From an uncultured Desulfobulbaceae bacterium (GTDB lineage: Bacteria > Desulfobacterota > Desulfobulbia > Desulfobulbales > Desulfobulbaceae), in NCBI GenBank assembly GCA_945787305.1, contig CALZIH010000015.1, positions 1 to 19,506 on the forward strand: a stretch of DNA of 19,506 nucleotides, read 5' to 3'. Of the stretch, positions 14,631 through 19,506 are shown in pieces (the first letter of the stretch is position 1; each line of letters starts with the position of its first letter). Below the pieces are notes generated by a model. The model was given only the letters and a program-made list of their open reading frames with translations. It ran no database searches and was not told where the DNA came from. The position numbers and the translations under genes are program-made.

Positions 14631-15392
14631 ATGACCAAAGTGATAGCCATGGCAGGAAAAGGGGGTACCGGAAAGACAACAACCTCTGCCTTGCTCCTTA
14701 ATTATCTTACCAAACGAAAGATGACACCTGTATTGGCCGTTGATGCCGACGCCAACGCCAACCTCAATGAACTGCTGGCTCTTGATATCAACGCCACCCT
14801 TGGCGAAATCCGTAAAGAAATCAAAGGCGATATTCCCTCGGGCATGAGCCGCGATCAGTTTATGGAGATGAAAATCCATCAGGCATTGATCGAAGATTCG
14901 GGATTTGACCTGATGGTCATGGGCCAACCGGATGGCCCCGGCTGTTATTGTGCCGCTAACCAGTATCTGGCCATGACCATGGATAAGTTATCGGAAAATT
15001 ATCCCTATATAGTAGTCGACAACGAAGCAGGCATGGAGCATTTGAGCAGAATGAACCTGCGAACCATCGACCACCTGCTTATTGTCTCTGATCCATCGGC
15101 CAGGGGTATTCTTACGGCGCGACGAATTGCCGACATTACCGGGCCTTTGCAACTTGATGTCAAACAACGCCACCTGATAGTTAACCGTGCACCGGATCCC
15201 GTACCACCGGCGCTGCAGGAAAAGATTGATGAGGCTGTTGCCGAGGCCGCGGACATGCCCCTTGCCGGAATCATCTCATCCAGCGAGGAGCTGATCCATC
15301 AGGAACTCTCCGGCAACTCCTACCTACAGCTTCCCGAGGAGTCCCGAGTGATCCAGCAATCTTTTGCCATCTTTGACCGGATATTTTCCTAA
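14631..15392 (+). CDS. cooC: CooC-type nickel-insertion ATPase for CO dehydrogenase
   Basis: This 253-residue cytoplasmic P-loop ATPase belongs to the MinD/SIMIBI group. The deviant Walker A is GKGGTGKTT, with signature K10 and K15. The switch II region is DNEAGMEHLSR (130-140). The diagnostic CxC (C105, C107) in GPGCYCAAN binds Ni or Zn between the subunits of CooC dimers. Known members load nickel into the C-cluster of CO dehydrogenase, as used in the Wood-Ljungdahl pathway or CO oxidation. No CODH gene lies in the window. ATG 14631 is chosen because it follows GGTGGA and begins the beta strand before the P-loop. ftsE starts 12 bp after its stop, so co-transcription is likely although the functions differ. 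Confidence 0.88.
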   Translation: MTKVIAMAGKGGTGKTTTSALLLNYLTKRKMTPVLAVDADANANLNELLALDINATLGEIRKEIKGDIPSGMSRDQFMEMKIHQALIEDSGFDLMVMGQPDGPGCYCAANQYLAMTMDKLSENYPYIVVDNEAGMEHLSRMNLRTIDHLLIVSDPSARGILTARRIADITGPLQLDVKQRHLIVNRAPDPVPPALQEKIDEAVAEAADMPLAGIISSSEELIHQELSGNSYLQLPEESRVIQQSFAIFDRIFS

Positions 15393-15404
15393 TCGCCTGT
15401 TACT

Positions 15405-16130
15405 ATGACGGAAATAAAACAAAGCAGCAACGTCATGGTCGAATTGATCAAGGTCGGCAAGACGTACCCGCCAAATGTAGAGGCGCTCGCCGAAATTTCT
15501 TTAAGCGTTAGCAAAGGGGAAATGCTGTTTTTGACCGGCAGAAGCGGTGCCGGTAAGACAACCCTGCTGCGCCTGCTCTCCCGAATTGAACACCCGGACA
15601 AAGGGTTGGTTGAAATCGATGGTAAGGACCTGGGTAAACTCTCCCGAGCAAACATCCAGCAACTGCGGCGCAGAATCGGCGTTGCCTTCCAGGACTTTAA
15701 ACTGCTGCCGCAGCGGACAGTAGCACGTAACATTGCCCTGGCCATGGAGGTCGCTTATCAAAAAAAATCATTCATCCGCAAGCAGATACATGAATTGTTG
15801 CAACGACTTGCTCTCAGCGACAAACTGCACACCAAGGCGGCAGACCTTTCACGGGGCGAACAACAGCGTGTTGCCATAGCCCGCGCGCTGGCCAATAATC
15901 CGGACCTCATTCTGGCAGACGAACCAACCGGCAACCTGGACGGGGAAACTACGGAGCGGGTGATGGAACTTTTTGACGACCAACTGCAACGGGGAACGAC
16001 CATCCTGATTGCCACCCATGACCCGGCTATTTATGCCGATACCGATCACCGCGTGCTTGAACTGAAAGACGGACACATACAAAGCAGCGATACAGAAAAT
16101 CATCGCCAACCTGCAGAGGAGGAGCTGTGA
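15405..16130 (+). CDS. ftsE: Cell-division ABC ATPase FtsE
   Basis: The protein has 241 residues. It forms the cytoplasmic ATPase of the FtsEX complex, which couples ATP use to activation of septal cell-wall hydrolysis. Visible motifs are Walker A GRSGAGKT (45-52), Q-loop FQDFKLL (95-101), Walker B LILADEP (168-174) and H-loop His205. The ABC signature is LSRGEQQR, where most FtsE proteins have LSGGEQQR, so the first Gly is Arg150. The start at 15405 has no clear ribosome site; an internal ATG at 15435 (MVELIKVGK) is an alternative close to the usual FtsE N-terminus. Its stop overlaps the GTG start of ftsX by four bases, and identity as FtsE rests strongly on that neighbour. Confidence 0.93.
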   Translation: MTEIKQSSNVMVELIKVGKTYPPNVEALAEISLSVSKGEMLFLTGRSGAGKTTLLRLLSRIEHPDKGLVEIDGKDLGKLSRANIQQLRRRIGVAFQDFKLLPQRTVARNIALAMEVAYQKKSFIRKQIHELLQRLALSDKLHTKAADLSRGEQQRVAIARALANNPDLILADEPTGNLDGETTERVMELFDDQLQRGTTILIATHDPAIYADTDHRVLELKDGHIQSSDTENHRQPAEEEL

Positions 16131-17014
16131 GTTTTCTCTTTGCGGTCATAGGCCAAACTACTCGTAACCTGCTGCGCACATGGAGTTCTCAGCTCCTGAC
16201 CCTTATCACCATCTCACTCTCCGTCCTTATTTTCTCGTTCTTTTACCTCATCTATTCAAACATGCTCAATGTCGGCAAGCAGCTCGGTGACGACCTCCGC
16301 CTGATCGCCTATCTCGACGAGGAGCCTGTCCCCGCCCTGCAGGAGGAATATAAACGAAAAATACTCAAATTCGATGATGTTGCCGACATCGTCTTTGTCA
16401 GCAAGACAGAGGCCTATCAACGCTTCAAGAAGCAACTGGACACCGATCGTGATGTCCTTGCCGACATGCCCGAAGACTTTCTGCCGCCGTCCATTGAAGT
16501 CTACCCTGTCCGTTCGCTGGACAGCCTGACCCGAATAAAACGATTTTCTGATTATTTACAGACCCTCCCCGGTGTTCTCAAGGTGCAGTATGGACGGGAA
16601 TGGATCGATCGGTTTTATTCCTTTGTCCAGTTACTACGTATCGTTGTTATTCTCTCCGGTATCCTATTAATCATGACCACGACCTTTATGGTTGCTCATA
16701 CCATCCGCCTGACCTTGGTTTCTCGAGCAAAAGAGCTTGAATTACTACGTTTGCTTGGTGCGTCCTCCACCTATATCCGCATGCCTTATTTTCTTGAAGG
16801 CGGCCTGCAGGGGCTTGTCGGTTCCACCTTCGGCCTGGCCGCACTGTACGTCCTGTTCAACTGGATCGAACTGCAGTTCACAGGATCCGCGCTCCTCGGT
16901 ATCTTTCCTTTTACCTTTTTCCCCCCACCACGTATTGCCTTGATCATTGGACTTGCCACGTTGCTCTGTGCGGCCGGCAGCTATACATCTACAAGGAAAA
17001 CACTCCATCTATGA
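16127..17014 (+). CDS. ftsX: Cell-division membrane protein FtsX
   Basis: The protein has 295 residues. It starts at GTG 16127, whose last two bases and the next form the ftsE stop, with a GAGGAGG ribosome site ending five bases upstream. TM1 (about 20-44) is followed by a periplasmic domain of about 120 residues (LIAYLDEEP to YGREWIDRF), then TM2 (about 168-192), TM3 (about 222-246) and TM4 (about 270-290), the standard FtsX topology. The large loop is the part that binds EnvC in E. coli. The SRAKELELLRLLGAS segment after TM2 is the typical cytoplasmic coupling region. Its stop overlaps the envC start (ATGA). Length is usual for the family. Confidence 0.93.
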   Translation: MSFLFAVIGQTTRNLLRTWSSQLLTLITISLSVLIFSFFYLIYSNMLNVGKQLGDDLRLIAYLDEEPVPALQEEYKRKILKFDDVADIVFVSKTEAYQRFKKQLDTDRDVLADMPEDFLPPSIEVYPVRSLDSLTRIKRFSDYLQTLPGVLKVQYGREWIDRFYSFVQLLRIVVILSGILLIMTTTFMVAHTIRLTLVSRAKELELLRLLGASSTYIRMPYFLEGGLQGLVGSTFGLAALYVLFNWIELQFTGSALLGIFPFTFFPPPRIALIIGLATLLCAAGSYTSTRKTLHL

Positions 17015-18273
17015 GTTCCCGGCGCTCCTTTCTGCATTGTATAGCGTGCTGCCTATTTTTTCTGGTCCAGTGTATTTGCTGCCCAAAAACCTCCTATAGC
17101 GCAAACGAAAACAATACGATTCCACTTCAAGAAGAGCATAAAATAAACATCGGTAAAATCAGCAAGGAAATTCGTATTCATTTAGACAAGATCCGTACGA
17201 GCGGGGAACAAGAGGTCAGCGTGCTTGATGAACTCGAACAGATCGACGACAACCTCGCGAAACAAAAACACAAGCTAGCCACCCTGCAGGAACGATTACA
17301 GGGGCAGAAAGAACTGCTGGCCTTGAAAGAACAGGATCAACGGCAGGCCGAGCAGGTCAAGGAAAACGTACGGCGACACCTGGAAAAACGGTTACGTTCT
17401 TTCTATCTGATGGGAAGAGCCGGAGTGCTCAATGTCACCTTTTCCAAGAAAAGCCTACCGGAGCTGATGCTCTTTAATGATTCCTTCAAACAATTGCTCG
17501 AGTACGACCAGTCAGTCATTGACATGTACCATGAAACCATCGCCAAACTTAAACTGGCAACCAAGGCCCAGGAGTTGGAAAAAAACATCCTCCAGGATTT
17601 CGTCCGGCAAGCGAAAGAAGAGCAACAGGCTCTGGACGAAATCCGCGGGGAGAAAAGCCGGATGCTCTCTCGCATCAGAACGGAAAAAGGTCTGTATGAA
17701 CAAGCTGTCCGGGAAATGCAACAGGCGGAATTTGAACTGACCAATACCCTGAAGGCTCTCAAGGAAAAAGAAGATAACCGGATCCGTGGATTTTTCCTCA
17801 ATAAAGGTAAGATGGCCGGACCGGTCATCGGCAACTTGACAGTCCGATTCGGGGATTCCCTTGAAAATGGCTCTAGCACCGGTATAATAATTGACGCGGC
17901 TGAAAATTCAAAAGTCATCAGCATTTATGCCGGTAAAGTAATCTTTGCCGGCTATAAACGCGGCTACGGCAATATGGTTATCATTGACCATGATCTCCAG
18001 TATTATACGATCACAGCCCGACTTGATGAAATTTTCATCAAAGAGGGAGATCGGGTGCAGTCCCGTCAGCAGATCGGAACAACAGGTGACCTTGCCACCT
18101 TGTTTTCAAAAGGTTTATACTTTGAAATCCGCAAAGGTTCAGAGCCGCTTGATCCTCTGGATTGGCTGCAGGAAAACTATTACCCAAAACAGATACCGCT
18201 TCCCCCCCCTTCATTACCCGACGCACCTGAACATATTGATTCGATAGAGGTCCTCACCAAACCGAGCGAATAA
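17011..18273 (+). CDS. envC: EnvC-like murein hydrolase activator (coiled coil plus degenerate LytM)
   Basis: This 420-residue exported protein has a signal peptide at residues 1-30 (basic MSSRR, cysteine-rich hydrophobic core, SYSA-N cleavage). A long coiled coil follows at about 40-260, interrupted near 128-165. A LytM/M23 domain occupies about 268-388. The metal ligands of active LytM enzymes are gone: the HxGxD site reads STGII (S289), the YAHL His is Arg337 (TARL), and HLHFE reads GLYFE (Y370). The fold marks GYGNMVIIDH and YFEIR remain. Such proteins do not cut peptidoglycan but activate amidases, and E. coli EnvC does so under FtsEX control. The ATGA overlap with ftsX supports this role directly. 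A proline-rich tail follows the domain. No amidase gene is seen in the window. Confidence 0.9.
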   Translation: MSSRRSFLHCIACCLFFLVQCICCPKTSYSANENNTIPLQEEHKINIGKISKEIRIHLDKIRTSGEQEVSVLDELEQIDDNLAKQKHKLATLQERLQGQKELLALKEQDQRQAEQVKENVRRHLEKRLRSFYLMGRAGVLNVTFSKKSLPELMLFNDSFKQLLEYDQSVIDMYHETIAKLKLATKAQELEKNILQDFVRQAKEEQQALDEIRGEKSRMLSRIRTEKGLYEQAVREMQQAEFELTNTLKALKEKEDNRIRGFFLNKGKMAGPVIGNLTVRFGDSLENGSSTGIIIDAAENSKVISIYAGKVIFAGYKRGYGNMVIIDHDLQYYTITARLDEIFIKEGDRVQSRQQIGTTGDLATLFSKGLYFEIRKGSEPLDPLDWLQENYYPKQIPLPPPSLPDAPEHIDSIEVLTKPSE

Positions 18274-18297
18274 CATTGTGCAATGTGACCCACAACC

Positions 18298-18306
18298 TGC
18301 TATAAT
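18298..18306 (+). promoter_or_regulatory. Extended -10 promoter candidate after envC
   Basis: TGC directly precedes a perfect TATAAT (18301-18306), the extended -10 form that needs little -35. The best -35, TTGTGC at 18276-18281, is 19 bases away. A transcript from here would begin just before repeat copy C, carry it in its leader, and reach ctpA. Confidence 0.45.
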
Positions 18307-18324
18307 AGTAACACTTGTTAATAT

Positions 18325-18435
18325 TGATGGACTCGCAAAAAATCGAAAACATCATTTGCACTGTAGGGAAATACAAAGTGTTACAACCTTTCAGCCGTCG
18401 GTGGCGAGGTTTTTTACGACAACTACAATATTAAA
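18325..18435 (+). repeat. 111-bp interspersed repeat, copy C
   Basis: This copy begins TGATGGACTCGCAAAAAATC and aligns without gaps to copies A and B (about 70 and 72 per cent identity by hand count). It shares a 25-base identical block (18397-18421) with the partial inverted copy near 1305-1329. Its hairpin arm pairs at five of seven positions (18397-18403 with 18420-18426). It lies between envC and ctpA, just after a promoter candidate. Confidence 0.8.
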
Positions 18436-18697
18436 CTGATTTTTTTAGTTCTCATTTTTCACAGGATCTCAATGTCTACTCCGGTAAGCACTATGCCTGC
18501 GGCGTTGCAAACCTCATACATCCTCAATCGTACTGCAGTATTCTGAGAATGTCTTTGTTCCTGCTCCCTGCCTTTGCAATGCTCACCGTTTTTCGATAGC
18601 GATCTTGTACGAAATACAGAAGAACAGACCAAAGGACGTTAGATATTTCATAATCCCGTAGATGCTATTTTCTGACATTAAGCCCACACCTGTTTCG

Positions 18698-19506
18698 ATG
18701 ACAGCCATGAAAAAACTTTCTTGTTTCCTCCTTGTGGTAGGCTTCCTTCTCCCTTTTACCCTGTGTGCAGAGGATATGGGTGAACGGCAGCAAACCTATC
18801 AGGACCTGGAAACCTTTGCTAATGTCCTGACGCTCCTGCAACAACACTATGTGGAAAAAATTAACACCAACGAGGTGATGATCGGGGCAATCAACGGAAT
18901 GTTGACCTCACTGGATCCGCATTCCTCCTATCTGCAACCCGATGATTTTAAGGAGCTCCAGGAAGAAACCAAGGGCAGTTTCAGTGGAATCGGCATTGAA
19001 ATTACTATTCGCGATGGAATACTGACTGCGGTTTCCCCTATTGAGGGCACGCCCGCATTTGAACAGGGGATCAAGGCTGGGGATCAGATTGTACGTGTCA
19101 ATGGAGAATCGACCAAGGATCTGACCCTCATGGAGGCCGTCAAGAGGCTCCGGGGTAAAAAGGGTACGGAAGTTACCATTACTATTCATCGTCCAGGCTG
19201 GCAGGAACTTAAAGACTTCACCCTGGTTCGTGATGATATTCCTCTGCATTCAGTCACGTCCATGGATCTTGAGGAAGGCATATCCTATATACGAATCAGT
19301 AATTTCCAGGGGACCACGACCAGAGACGCACGCAAAGCCCTCAAGAAGAGAATAAAAAAAGGTCCGCTTGCTGGAATCGTTCTCGACCTGCGAGATAACC
19401 CAGGCGGGCTGCTTGATCAGGCCGTCAAGATCTCCGATATCTTTCTTGATGAGGGGATTATTGTCTCAACCCGGGGACGCGACGCCGACCAGGACATGGT
19501 CTTTGA
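18698..19506 (+). CDS. ctpA: C-terminal processing (S41) protease, 5' part (3' end beyond window)
   Basis: The frame is open to the right edge. Three starts are possible: 18662, 18698 and 18707, none with a good ribosome site. 18698 is chosen, since the signal peptide MKKLSCFLLVVGFLLPFTLC starts three codons later. After it come the S41 N-terminal helical region (LQQHYVEKINTNEVMIGAI, LTSLDPHSSYLQPDDF), a PDZ domain (FSGIGIEI to VRVNGES, LMEAVKRLRGKKGT), and the start of the protease core (GISYIRISNFQGTT, IVLDLRDNPGGLLDQAV). The catalytic Ser and Lys lie beyond the window. Ctp proteases trim periplasmic proteins and in other bacteria regulate cell-wall hydrolases. A ctp gene following envC is a frequent arrangement. 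Confidence 0.9.
   Translation, partial: MTAMKKLSCFLLVVGFLLPFTLCAEDMGERQQTYQDLETFANVLTLLQQHYVEKINTNEVMIGAINGMLTSLDPHSSYLQPDDFKELQEETKGSFSGIGIEITIRDGILTAVSPIEGTPAFEQGIKAGDQIVRVNGESTKDLTLMEAVKRLRGKKGTEVTITIHRPGWQELKDFTLVRDDIPLHSVTSMDLEEGISYIRISNFQGTTTRDARKALKKRIKKGPLAGIVLDLRDNPGGLLDQAVKISDIFLDEGIIVSTRGRDADQDMVF

Larger units (their letters stand above)
18274..18697. other. Region between envC and ctpA with a promoter candidate and repeat copy
   Basis: An extended -10 promoter candidate at 18298-18306 and repeat copy C (18325-18435) occupy the left part. The right part (18436-18697) has no gene I can support; a 24-codon frame at 18472-18546 has no family features, and TACTGCAGTA (near 18530) is a perfect 10-bp palindrome. 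The gap separates ctpA from the tightly packed ftsE-ftsX-envC genes. Confidence 0.4.

Noticed and set aside
1..19506. CRISPR arrays, tRNA or rRNA genes, transposases, toxin-antitoxin or phage-defence genes
   Set aside because: I looked for these in the sequence and translations and found none I could support; the repeats seen are dispersed over kilobases and are not a spaced array.

Overview
The window looks like chromosomal DNA of a Gram-negative, probably anaerobic bacterium of the Desulfobacterota, plausibly close to the Desulfobulbales. This is inferred from the gene families present and not from a marker gene. They include a CooC-type nickel-insertion ATPase, a DUF4388/receiver regulator, a cache sensor ending in the CxxC...FSHGICP tail common in sulfate reducers, DUF1638 and DUF445 proteins, and an FtsEX-EnvC-Ctp division cluster. 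I see no rRNA, tRNA, CRISPR array, prophage, complete insertion sequence or recognisable defence system.

Layout. 1-3460 is read on the minus strand. It holds a cache-domain membrane sensor cut by the left edge, a small unknown protein, a DUF1638 protein, and an MthK-like two-TM potassium channel with an RCK domain. From 3790 the plus strand carries a DUF4388-receiver-CheB-like fusion whose esterase domain has lost its catalytic residues, a Bcr/CflA drug exporter, and an unusual protein with two CDP-alcohol phosphatidyltransferase domains. The stretch 8.56-11.1 kb mixes one intact gene, an MltB-type lytic transglycosylase, with two gene relics: a PA2778-type peptidase/TPR remnant with a nonsense codon and the C-terminal scrap of a signal peptidase I. 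A DUF1566 lipoprotein-like or secreted protein follows. The minus strand then carries gph (HAD phosphatase) followed by a DUF445 membrane protein. From 14631 to the right edge the plus strand holds cooC, ftsE, ftsX, envC and the start of a ctpA-type protease.

How the genes fit together. ftsE, ftsX and envC overlap by start/stop codons and form the cell-wall amidase activation machine of the divisome. The nearby S41 protease and the MltB-type transglycosylase also act on the envelope. cooC lies 12 bp upstream of ftsE and may be co-transcribed, although it has no obvious functional link.

Most notable observations. (1) A 111-bp interspersed repeat occurs three times in intergenic DNA and aligns without gaps, with a fourth partial inverted copy; its 3' half can fold into a hairpin with a compensatory base change. 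(2) The potassium channel gene has a strong internal Shine-Dalgarno before Met107, so a soluble RCK protein may be made from the same gene, as known for MthK. (3) The receiver protein is fused to a CheB-like pseudo-esterase. (4) Two phospholipid headgroup transferase domains occur in one polypeptide. None of these is proven from sequence alone, and I did not find a clear new multi-gene system.
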